NCBI GenBank assembly: GCA_002344205.1 | Contig: DDSZ01000032.1 | Span: forward strand, 312,027 to 347,775 | Direction: 5' to 3' | DNA length: 35,749 bases | Source of the DNA: Opitutaceae bacterium UBA2377 | Lineage (GTDB): Bacteria > Verrucomicrobiota > Verrucomicrobiia > Opitutales > Opitutaceae | Position numbers and translations under genes: made by a program | Part shown: positions 7,920 to 14,936 of the stretch, piece by piece | How positions within the stretch are numbered: position 1 is the first letter of the stretch | Layout of the letters: each line of letters opens with the position of its first letter | The notes under the pieces: generated by a model | Seen by the model: the letters and a program-made list of their open reading frames with translations, nothing else | Told to the model about the DNA's origin: nothing | The model's database searches: none

Positions 7920-9158
7920 GTGAACCTCCGCCACTACAGCCTCGTGACGGGCGCCTACTGGGGATTCACGCTCACCGACGGCGCGCTGCGGATGCTGGTC
8001 CTGCTGCACTTCTTCAACCTCGGCTACAGCCCGGTCACGCTGGCGTTCCTGTTTCTACTCTACGAATTTTGCGGCATCATCACCAACCTGCTGGGCGGCT
8101 GGATCGCGGCGCGGATGGGTCTGCGCGTGACACTGGTGGCGGGGCTGGGCCTGCAGGTGGCGGCGCTCGGGCTGCTGGCGCTGTTGCAGCCGGGCTGGTC
8201 CGAGGCGGCCTCGGTCGCATGGGTGATGCTGGCGCAGGCGCTGTCCGGCATCGCGAAGGATCTGACCAAGATGAGCGCGAAGAGCGCCATCAAGGTGCTC
8301 GTGCCGGCCGAGGCGAAGGGCGCGCTGTTCAAGTGGGTGGCGGTGCTCACGGGCTCGAAGAACGCGCTCAAGGGCGTGGGGTTTTTTATCGGCGGATTCC
8401 TCCTCGCGACGGCCGGCTTTGCCGGGGCGCTGTGGCTCATGGCTGGGTTGCTGGCGTTGGTCTGGGCCGGCGTGTCGGCCCTGCTGCCGCGAGATCTCGG
8501 ACGCGCGAAAACCAAGGCCGGCTGGCGCGAGCTTTGGTCGAAAAGCCGGGCGATCAACGTGCTGTGCGTTGCGCGGTTTTTTCTCTTCGGGGCGCGTGAC
8601 ATCTGGTTTGTCGTCGGCGTGCCGGTGTTCCTGCGCGGCGGGCTGGGCTGGAGCTTCGCGGAGGTCGGCACCTTCATGGCGCTCTGGGTGATCGGCTACG
8701 GAATGGTGCAGGGCGTGGCGCCGGCCTTGCTGCGCGGCCGGGTTCCGACCGGGTTCACCGCCGCGACAGCGGCCTTCGGACTCGCCGTGGTCACGGCGGC
8801 GGTGCCGATTCTCCTGGTGGCCGGGTTGGCACCGGGAAGTGTGATCGTCGTCGGCCTTGCCTTGTTTGGCGTGGTTTTCGCGTTCAACTCCGCCGTGCAT
8901 TCCTACCTGATCCTCGACTATACCGAGGGTGACAAAGTCGCCCTGAATGTTGGTTTCTACTACATGGCCAATGCCGGCGGCCGGCTCGTGGGCTGCCTGC
9001 TGTCGGGTGTGCTCTACCAGTTGGCGGGGCTCACAGGCTGTTTGTGGGGTGCATTTGGCTTCGCGCTGATCTCGGCCGTGGTGGCGCTCGGTCTGCCCCG
9101 GCATGCCGTTCACCCGGAGCAGCCGGTAGCCGGGATGGTGATGAGCGAAGGTGACTGA
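7920..9158 (+). CDS. arsJ: ArsJ, MFS permease for 1-arseno-3-phosphoglycerate
   Basis: A 412-residue major facilitator protein with about 12 hydrophobic segments, starting from GTG six bases after the GAPDH stop. It opens with NLRHYSLVTGAYWGFTLTDG and carries the block GIAKDLTKMSAKSAIK, which I associate with ArsJ rather than with general drug exporters. Gene order arsR-GAPDH-arsJ is the established arsenate-resistance arrangement in which ArsJ extrudes 1-arseno-3-phosphoglycerate made by the neighbouring GAPDH. It acts in the inner membrane. There is no arsC, arsB or acr3 in the window, so arsenate resistance here would rest on this route unless other genes lie elsewhere. Confidence 0.92.
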   Translation: MNLRHYSLVTGAYWGFTLTDGALRMLVLLHFFNLGYSPVTLAFLFLLYEFCGIITNLLGGWIAARMGLRVTLVAGLGLQVAALGLLALLQPGWSEAASVAWVMLAQALSGIAKDLTKMSAKSAIKVLVPAEAKGALFKWVAVLTGSKNALKGVGFFIGGFLLATAGFAGALWLMAGLLALVWAGVSALLPRDLGRAKTKAGWRELWSKSRAINVLCVARFFLFGARDIWFVVGVPVFLRGGLGWSFAEVGTFMALWVIGYGMVQGVAPALLRGRVPTGFTAATAAFGLAVVTAAVPILLVAGLAPGSVIVVGLALFGVVFAFNSAVHSYLILDYTEGDKVALNVGFYYMANAGGRLVGCLLSGVLYQLAGLTGCLWGAFGFALISAVVALGLPRHAVHPEQPVAGMVMSEGD

Positions 9159-9204
9159 GAACACGGTTGCCATCCCCGGGCCCAGCCCCTGCGCTCGGCG
9201 GTCC

Positions 9205-9795
9205 ATGCAACTCGATCTTCCGGCCGGCGACTTCGACGGTTACATCTTCGACCTCGACGGCACGCTCATTGACACGATGCCGCTGCACTACCGTGCCTGG
9301 GATGCGGCGATGCGCGCGGTGGGGCTGCCCCATGCCCTGGATGAGGATTATTTTTATGCGCTCGGCGGCGTGCCGACGCGTCGCGTGGCCGAACTGTTTG
9401 GCGAGCGCTACGGGTTGAAGCTGGATCCGGACGAGGTGTTTCACCGCAAGGAGGCGCTATTTGCCGAATTGCAGGGCGAGGCCACGCTGATCGAGCCGGT
9501 GGTGACCATCGCGCGGGCGAAGGCAGGGACACATCCGTTGGCGATCGCTTCGGGCGGACCGCGCGTGATCGTGCGCCGCTCGCTGGAGGTGACGGGCATT
9601 GGTCCGCTTTTCCGCGCGGTGGTGACGGCGGACGACGTGGTGCACGGCAAGCCCGCGCCCGACATGTTTTTGCTCGCCGCGCAGCAATTGGGCGTGGCAC
9701 CGGAGCGGTGCCTGGTGTTCGAGGATGCCGAGCCCGGCATCCAGGGTGCGCGGGCTGCCGGCATGCAGGTGGTGCGCGTGCCGAGCCGGCGGTGA
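9205..9795 (+). CDS. HAD-superfamily phosphatase, beta-phosphoglucomutase/YqaB-like
   Basis: A 196-residue protein from the ATG at 9205. Motif I is DLDGT (nucleophile D16, general acid D18), followed by a small helical cap domain (TMPLHYRAWDAAM), motif II ASGG, motif III Lys in GKPAPDMF, and motif IV EDAEPGIQGARAAGM. This is the subfamily I sugar-phosphatase or beta-phosphoglucomutase type, cytoplasmic and Mg-dependent. An alternative GTG start at 9151 would overlap the last 8 bases of arsJ and suggest translational coupling. The ATG start is preferred because it begins just before the domain. It is close enough to be part of the ars transcript, but whether it has any role in arsenic metabolism is unknown. 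Confidence 0.85.
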   Translation: MQLDLPAGDFDGYIFDLDGTLIDTMPLHYRAWDAAMRAVGLPHALDEDYFYALGGVPTRRVAELFGERYGLKLDPDEVFHRKEALFAELQGEATLIEPVVTIARAKAGTHPLAIASGGPRVIVRRSLEVTGIGPLFRAVVTADDVVHGKPAPDMFLLAAQQLGVAPERCLVFEDAEPGIQGARAAGMQVVRVPSRR

Positions 9796-9849
9796 GCGCC
9801 GCGATTTTAAGGCTTGGGCGGCACCGGCCGGATGTGTTCCCTTTTCGCG

Positions 9850-10944
9850 ATGAAACTTGAGGATCTCGCCAAGGCGGAGGTGCGGACGCAGCCGGTTTAC
9901 GAACCGGGCAAGCCGATTGAGGAAGTCGCACGCGAGCTGGGGCTGGATGCCGCCGGCATCATCAAGCTGGCTTCCAACGAAAATCCCTTCGGTCCCTCGC
10001 CGAAGGCGCTCGCCGCGGCCCATGCGGCGCTGGAGCAGGGCGAGCTGTATCCGGATGGCGGATGCTTTGCGCTGCGGCACAAGCTGGCGGGAAAATTTGG
10101 ACTGACGCCGCAGCAGTTCGTCATCGGCAACGGCTCCAATGAGATCATCGAGCTGCTCGGGCACGTGTTCATCAAGCCCGGCGACGAAGTGGTCATGGGC
10201 AACCCGTCCTTTGTCGTTTACAAGCTCGTGACCCTGCTCTTCGGCGCGAAAGCCGTCGAGGTGCCGCTGGTGAATCACGCGCACGTGCTGGCGGATCTTG
10301 CTGCGGCCGTGACCCCGCGCACGAAGCTCGTTTTCGTGCCGAGCCCCAACAACCCGACGGGCACGGCCAATCCGGAAGCGGACCTGCTGGCCTTTGCCCG
10401 GGCCCTGCCGGAACATGTCATTTGTGTCTTCGACGAGGCCTACGCGGAGTATCTCGATCCGGCGCCGGACCTGCGGCCGTTGATCGCCGAAGGCCGCAAG
10501 GTGATCTGCCTGCGGACTTTTTCCAAAATCTACGGGCTGGCGGCATTGCGGGTGGGCTACGGCTACGCCAGTGCGGAGATGGCCGGCCTGCTCAACCGTG
10601 TGCGCCAACCTTTCAACGTGAACGCCATCGCGCAGGCGGCGGCGACGGCGGCCCTCGACGATGCGGACTTTGTGGCGCATTGCCGGCGGGAAAACGCGGC
10701 GGGCCTCCGACAGCTCGCCGGCGGCTTTCGCCGGCTCGGGCTCGAGCATGTGCCGAGCGTTGGAAATTTTCTCCTCGTGCGGGTGGGCGACGGCGGCCGC
10801 GTCTTTGCGGAGCTGCAGCGCCGGGGGGTCATCGTGCGTCCGGCGAAATCCTACGGCCTGCCAGAATGGGTGCGGGTGACGGTGGGAACCCCGGCGCAAA
10901 ACGAGCGGTTTCTCGCGGGCTTGGGCGAGGTGCTGGGCCGCTGA
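9850..10944 (+). CDS. hisC: Histidinol-phosphate aminotransferase
   Basis: A 364-residue fold-type I aminotransferase. The substrate-binding SNENPFGPSPKA block is near the N terminus, the PNNPTGT motif is mid-protein, DEAY holds the Asp that contacts the pyridine nitrogen, and the PLP lysine is K226 in TFSKIYGLAALRVGYG. It converts imidazole acetol phosphate and glutamate to histidinol phosphate and 2-oxoglutarate in histidine synthesis. HisC-like enzymes can also act on aromatic amino acids. The ATG at 9850 gives MKLEDLAKAEVRT; longer starts add an unrelated Gly/Cys-rich tail. It stands apart from other his genes and converges with the sua5 gene, only 4 bp apart. Confidence 0.92.
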   Translation: MKLEDLAKAEVRTQPVYEPGKPIEEVARELGLDAAGIIKLASNENPFGPSPKALAAAHAALEQGELYPDGGCFALRHKLAGKFGLTPQQFVIGNGSNEIIELLGHVFIKPGDEVVMGNPSFVVYKLVTLLFGAKAVEVPLVNHAHVLADLAAAVTPRTKLVFVPSPNNPTGTANPEADLLAFARALPEHVICVFDEAYAEYLDPAPDLRPLIAEGRKVICLRTFSKIYGLAALRVGYGYASAEMAGLLNRVRQPFNVNAIAQAAATAALDDADFVAHCRRENAAGLRQLAGGFRRLGLEHVPSVGNFLLVRVGDGGRVFAELQRRGVIVRPAKSYGLPEWVRVTVGTPAQNERFLAGLGEVLGR

Positions 10945-10948
10945 AAAA

Positions 10949-11947
10949 TCAGCGGGCAGCCGCCCGGCGCAGCCGGTCGTTGATGGCTTCGGCTAGCCCG
11001 GCACCCGCAACCTGCTCCAGATGGATCAAGGCATAACCGCCGCGGTCGAGCTGGCGCAGCCGGGAGAAAAGATGTCTGGCGGCGCCACGAAGGTCTCCCT
11101 TGGCATCAAGCCAGAAGACATTCGCCGGCAACCGCCCTTCGGGTTTTTTGACAAATACCCAAGCATGGTCGGGCTTCGAGCTGGCGGCCTGTGCCAGCGT
11201 CAGTTGTTCGTGCAGTCGCACCCGGGTGCGCGGGCTGTAGTGGCGTCGGAGCAGGCCCGGGGCGAGGAGAACTTGCTGTTTGCTGGCGGCGCGGCGCGGG
11301 CCGGCGGCAACGGGCCGGCCAAGGATGCGTCGCAAATCCGCGCGAGAAATCGCGCCGGGCCGCAGCAGGCGGGGGCGGGCCGGATCGCGCAGATCCACGA
11401 TCGTGGACTCCAGCCCGACCTTGGCCGGACCGCCGTCCAAGATGTAATCGATCCTATGGCCCAATCCATCGCGAACGTGCTCGGCCGTGGTGGGACTCAC
11501 ATAGCCGAAGGGATTGGCACTGGGCGCGGCGAGAGGCCGGCCGACGGCTTGCAGCAACCGCAAGAAAAGGGGGTGGGCGGGCATGCGCACCGCCACGCTG
11601 TCGCCGCCGGCCGTGACCTCGGCGGGCACACAATCCTGCTTGGGTAAAATCAACGTGAGCGGGCCGGGCCAGCAGGCTTTCGCCAGTGCATAGGCCGCTG
11701 GATTGGGCCGGGCGATCAGCTCCAGTTGCTCCAGTTGATGGATATGGACGATCAAGGGATCGGTGCGCGGCCGGCCTTTGACGGCAAAAATACGCCGACA
11801 GGCGCGGGGGTTGAGCGCATCGCCGGCCAAGCCATACACGGTCTCGGATGGGACGCCCATCAGTTCGCCCTGCCGGAGTTTACCGGCCAAAAAACGGAGA
11901 TTGCGGGTCGTTCCCCGGTAAATCTTGGCGCGTGACGCTGGGGGCAT
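10949..11947 (-). CDS. L-threonylcarbamoyladenylate synthase (Sua5/TsaC type)
   Basis: A 332-residue protein, matching the long Sua5 form with a second C-terminal domain rather than the short ~190-residue TsaC form. The YrdC domain shows GVPSETVYGLAGDA, the KGRPRTDPLIVHI signature and the PSANPFGYVSPTTAEHV block. A linker rich in Arg leads to LLAPGLLRRHYSPRT, which is the typical entry to the Sua5 domain. The enzyme makes threonylcarbamoyl-AMP from threonine, bicarbonate and ATP, the first step of t6A modification at position 37 of ANN-decoding tRNAs. Its ATG lies only 5 bases after the T-run of the rpsR terminator, so it may depend on read-through. Confidence 0.93.
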   Translation of the reverse strand: MPPASRAKIYRGTTRNLRFLAGKLRQGELMGVPSETVYGLAGDALNPRACRRIFAVKGRPRTDPLIVHIHQLEQLELIARPNPAAYALAKACWPGPLTLILPKQDCVPAEVTAGGDSVAVRMPAHPLFLRLLQAVGRPLAAPSANPFGYVSPTTAEHVRDGLGHRIDYILDGGPAKVGLESTIVDLRDPARPRLLRPGAISRADLRRILGRPVAAGPRRAASKQQVLLAPGLLRRHYSPRTRVRLHEQLTLAQAASSKPDHAWVFVKKPEGRLPANVFWLDAKGDLRGAARHLFSRLRQLDRGGYALIHLEQVAGAGLAEAINDRLRRAAAR

Positions 11948-11951
11948 GGCA

Positions 11952-11979
11952 CAAAAAAAGCCGGAGTCTGCACTCCGGC
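11952..11979 (-). terminator. Rho-independent terminator of rpsR
   Basis: On the minus strand GCCGGAGT (11979-11972), loop GCAG, and ACTCCGGC (11967-11960) form a perfect 8-bp GC-rich stem followed at once by seven T residues. It lies about 28 bp after the rpsR stop and just before the sua5 start. Confidence 0.88.
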
Positions 11980-12007
11980 TGAAATAGGTTCTGCGCAGTG
12001 CGGCTGT

Positions 12008-12205
12008 TTACTTGGACAGCAGCATGTTGCGCGATTGCTTGATGGTGCGGGTGACCGCGCGCTGGTGCCTGGCCGAAAAACCGGTGTATTTGCGGGGCAG
12101 AATCTTGCCGGTGTCGGTGACGTAGCGGACCATCAGCTGGGGGGCGGTGAAAGGGATCTCCGCCGGGGTGAGGGTCTGGGTCTTGGTCTCTTCAGTGGTG
12201 CTCAT
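12008..12205 (-). CDS. rpsR: 30S ribosomal protein S18
   Basis: A 65-residue protein from the ATG giving MSTTEETK; a start at 12223 would add MAPFSN. The conserved S18 core is clear: RYVTDTGKILPRKYTGFSARHQRAVTRTIKQSRNMLLS. S18 sits in the platform of the small subunit beside S6. There is no Cys residue, so this is the zinc-free form of S18. It is not next to rpsF, ssb or rplI as in many bacteria, which suggests either a dispersed gene order or an additional paralogue. A strong terminator follows it. Confidence 0.95.
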   Translation of the reverse strand: MSTTEETKTQTLTPAEIPFTAPQLMVRYVTDTGKILPRKYTGFSARHQRAVTRTIKQSRNMLLSK

Positions 12206-12222
12206 GTTCGAAAAAGGGGCCA

Positions 12223-12251
12223 AAGGTTGCGGTTGGCGCGAGTCCTGTCAA
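12223..12251 (-). promoter_or_regulatory. rpsR: Candidate rpsR promoter
   Basis: The minus strand has a consensus -35 TTGACA (12251-12246) and a weak -10 AACCTT (12228-12223) with 17-bp spacing, placing transcription start just upstream of the rpsR ATG. The -35 is part of an inverted repeat CCTGTCA/TGACAGG (12244-12250 and 12269-12275) that could be an operator or a stem ending the upstream operon. Confidence 0.4.
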
Positions 12252-12310
12252 CGGACATTTTTACCCGCTGACAGGCGTTCGGACAACCTCTTTGGGGGCT
12301 CGGAACCGGC

Positions 12311-12559
12311 TCAGTTTGCAGCCTGAACCTTGTCGGGAGAGAGCAAGGTCGGGGTTACCTGAACCAAGGTCCCGTTACGGAAGTAGTAATAGGAGCCGGC
12401 CGACCGGTAAGCCTTCATGTCGCCCTGAATATAAACAAGGTCGAATGAGAAGGTGTTACGCAGCCATTTTCTTTCCGACATGCCGGTGCGCGGCACATAG
12501 GTGCAGGCAGCGAGCGGCAAGATGAGAGCGCACAGGATGAGGCGGGAGTATTTGTTCAT
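12311..12559 (-). CDS. Small predicted lipoprotein at the end of the export operon
   Basis: An 82-residue protein. The ATG at 12559 (MNKYSRLILCALILPLAACTYVP) gives a short lipoprotein signal with lipobox LAAC, so about 63 residues are mature. The mature part includes a Tyr/Arg-rich section (AYRSAGSYYYFRNG). I do not recognise a family. It begins 17 bp after the HlyD-type adaptor stop and is most likely the last gene of the minus-strand operon. A small lipoprotein in this position could be an accessory part of the tripartite exporter, but this is inferred from position only. Confidence 0.7.
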   Translation of the reverse strand: MNKYSRLILCALILPLAACTYVPRTGMSERKWLRNTFSFDLVYIQGDMKAYRSAGSYYYFRNGTLVQVTPTLLSPDKVQAAN

Positions 12560-12576
12560 GGTTGATGGATGGGATT

Positions 12577-13311
12577 TCAAGACGAAGGGGCTGCGTGGGC
12601 GGATGGGCCCAGTTTTACCTGACCGCGCATGCCGGCGATGAAGCGGCGGTCGGGGTTTTCGATCAGGATCTTTACGCGGACCAAGCCGCTGGCGCCGTCA
12701 ATGCGCGGATCGATGAAGTCGATGCGGCCGGGGTGTTCCTGCATGTCGTAATCGGGGAAGCTGACGGGTACGGTCTGGCCCACCTTGAGCTTCAGGGCAT
12801 CGGTGGCATCGATGAAGACCTGCAGGAAGACGCGGCTGATATCCACGATGTGGAAGACAGGCTCGTTGATATCGACGGCCTCGCCGGCCTCTTTCTTCTT
12901 TTCTACCACCAAGCCGTCGATCGGAGAGCGGATCTTCCTGCGGTCGAGCTGCTCCAAGGCGATCTGGTGCTGGAGCTGGGCGATGTCGCGTTCGATGCGC
13001 TTCTCGATCGCCTCGCCTTCGCTCACCACCTGGTCGCGGAACAGATTCTGGGTGCCCTGGGCGGCGAATTGCCGTTGTTCAAGAATCTTGGCATAGCGGT
13101 CGGCCTCGGCGACCTCGACACGGTCGATGAGGGCGGCCAGCAGATCGTTGGCGGCGACAGCGTCGCCCTCCTTGACCTTCACGGTGGCAAGGATGCCCTG
13201 CACGGCCGAACTGACGGTGACTTCCATGAAAGGAAGGAGCACGCCTTCCGCCGTATGGGCGCTCAGCAGGGCAGGGAAGGCCAGCGAAGCCAGCAACAGG
13301 CGCAGTTTCAT
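12577..13311 (-). CDS. HlyD/RND-type periplasmic adaptor protein
   Basis: A 244-residue protein with an N-terminal signal peptide (MKLRLLLASLAFPALLSAHTAEG). The first lipoyl half-motif (VSSAVQGILATVKVKEGDAVAANDLLAALI) is followed by a helical hairpin of about 70 residues (coiled coil, AEADRYAKILEQRQF to IALEQL). Then come the second half-motif (IRSPIDGLVVEKKKEAGEAVDINEPVFHIVD) and a beta-barrel domain. This is the membrane-fusion-protein fold that links an inner-membrane component to a TolC channel. It is shorter than most. Its start overlaps the TolC-like stop by 4 bp (ATGA), indicating translational coupling. No RND pump gene is present nearby. Confidence 0.88.
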   Translation of the reverse strand: MKLRLLLASLAFPALLSAHTAEGVLLPFMEVTVSSAVQGILATVKVKEGDAVAANDLLAALIDRVEVAEADRYAKILEQRQFAAQGTQNLFRDQVVSEGEAIEKRIERDIAQLQHQIALEQLDRRKIRSPIDGLVVEKKKEAGEAVDINEPVFHIVDISRVFLQVFIDATDALKLKVGQTVPVSFPDYDMQEHPGRIDFIDPRIDGASGLVRVKILIENPDRRFIAGMRGQVKLGPSAHAAPSS

Positions 13312-14849
13312 GGCTTCCCGCCGCTGGTGGCGTCAATGAGATGGATGGCGTGACGTTCAAAGAGCACGCCGGCCACGCCCCAGAGGACGGTGATCGCCTT
13401 ACGGCCCTCGGCAATGGCCTCGAGCCGGTTGACCTGTGCTTGGGCCAGTTCATCCTGCATGCGCAGCACGTTGAAACTGGTGGTCAGGCCGTTGGCGAGG
13501 CGGCGTTCCTCGGACTTGAGCGCTTCTTCGGCCAAAGCGACGGCCCGGACGGCCTCGGCGGCCCGCTGGGTGGCGGAGGTCACCCGCGTGTAGGCGGTGT
13601 GCACTTGCGAAGCAATGCGGTTGCTGGTGCGTTGAACTTCCAGCTCGGCCGCCCTCAGGGCGAGCAACGTTTCGCGGAGGCGGGCGCGCTCCTGCGTGAA
13701 GGTGATCGGAATCGAGCTGATAAAGCCGACGGAATACTCGGGCTGTGTGCGCTCGCCGTAGTCGCTGAAGCTGGTGCCAAAGTCGCCGCCCAGTCCGTTG
13801 AGACCGACTGAAACCTGCAGGTCGATGCGGGGCAGGAACTGGTTGCGCGCATAGCGCACACGCAGTCTTTCGGTTTCCACTTTTTGGATCGCGACTTGGT
13901 ATTCGGCGTTGCGATCGAGGGCCAAGTTGCGGACGGCCGGCAGCGAATCTTCGAATGCGATTTCCTTCAGGGTGTCCGCAAGGATGAAGCGGGTTTCACT
14001 CGCGGCGACGAAGTCGCTGAAGATGAGCTCGCGCAGGCGGTTTTCCGTTTCGGTAAGAAATGCCCGCGCCCGGATCAATTCGATCTCGGCGGCTGCCCGG
14101 GTGGATTCGGCCTGCATGACATCGATCGGCGCCATGAGGCCCTCCTGCCGGCGGCGCTCATTTTCGGAGCGCAGTTTCTCGGCCAAGGCAATCCGGTCGG
14201 CGATGACGCGCACGAGTTCGTGGGCGTAGAGAGCTTCAATGTAGGCGTCGATGACATTGGTGGCGATCTGGTCCAGTCGGCCCCGGAGGGTTTCCTTGGC
14301 CGCGCGCACCTGCGCCCGGGCGATGCGGGCCTCCGCGAGGGTGCTGTTCCGACCGAAGCCGCGGAAAAGCGGCTGCGTGACGGTCAGCGTGGTGCTGCTG
14401 GTGTATTCAGGGAAAAAGCGGGCGAGGGCTTCGCGGTTCAGGGAGTTTTGCAGCTCATAGGCACGGATCGTGACGTTGTAACGCGTGCCGGTGGGGAGCA
14501 GTCCGCCCAAGGAGCCCTCGATTTTGAGGTTCTCCTCATTCATGATCTCGACGGCGCGCCCGGTGGCGAAGAAGTCGCGCGTATTCTGGGGCCGCTCCAA
14601 GGATTCATAGATGCCGCTCACATCCAAACGGGGGTCGAAGACACCCATGGCCTGCCGCCGCCGTTGCTCGGCGATATCGGGCTGCAGCCGTTCAATCGAA
14701 GCCTCAAGATTGGCATCAAGCGCGCGGACAACGGCTTCGTTCATCGTCAACGTCAGCTCGGCGGGAACATCTTGGGCCAAGGTCGTGGTTGCAACCGGCA
14801 GAAAAAAGCCGGACAGGGCAGTTAAAATCCGAAGCTGTGAGCGGCGCAT
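13308..14849 (-). CDS. TolC-family outer-membrane efflux protein
   Basis: A 513-residue protein with signal peptide (cleavage probably after TTTLA). It has the two-fold repeat of OEP/TolC proteins: LTMNEAVVRALDANLEASIERL opens the first half, VTQPLFRGFGRNSTLAEARIARAQVRAA is typical of the first helical section, and a second cycle (AVRNLALDRNAEYQVAIQKV, then IPITFTQERARLRETLLALRAAELEV) follows. Long amphipathic coiled-coil stretches with many Ala, Arg and Glu fit the periplasmic tunnel. It should form a trimeric outer-membrane channel. It is encoded in an operon with three HlyD-type proteins and a SecA-like ATPase and is divergent from a giant repeat protein, so it is more likely a protein-export duct than a drug-efflux one. 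Confidence 0.92.
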   Translation of the reverse strand: MRRSQLRILTALSGFFLPVATTTLAQDVPAELTLTMNEAVVRALDANLEASIERLQPDIAEQRRRQAMGVFDPRLDVSGIYESLERPQNTRDFFATGRAVEIMNEENLKIEGSLGGLLPTGTRYNVTIRAYELQNSLNREALARFFPEYTSSTTLTVTQPLFRGFGRNSTLAEARIARAQVRAAKETLRGRLDQIATNVIDAYIEALYAHELVRVIADRIALAEKLRSENERRRQEGLMAPIDVMQAESTRAAAEIELIRARAFLTETENRLRELIFSDFVAASETRFILADTLKEIAFEDSLPAVRNLALDRNAEYQVAIQKVETERLRVRYARNQFLPRIDLQVSVGLNGLGGDFGTSFSDYGERTQPEYSVGFISSIPITFTQERARLRETLLALRAAELEVQRTSNRIASQVHTAYTRVTSATQRAAEAVRAVALAEEALKSEERRLANGLTTSFNVLRMQDELAQAQVNRLEAIAEGRKAITVLWGVAGVLFERHAIHLIDATSGGKP

Positions 14850-14936
14850 AGGCAGTAAGTTGAGGGGCTGGATAAAGGGAGGTATGAGTGACCTTTGATA
14901 AAAGGAAAGAACGACCTGAGCCTGCTTTACAGTTTT

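Noticed and set aside
6723..8009. A 428-codon minus-strand frame across arsR, GAPDH and arsJ
   Set aside because: It spans three well-identified genes on the other strand and shows no domain.
9457..10899. A 480-codon minus-strand frame across the HAD and hisC genes
   Set aside because: It is a shadow of two clear enzymes with intact catalytic residues.
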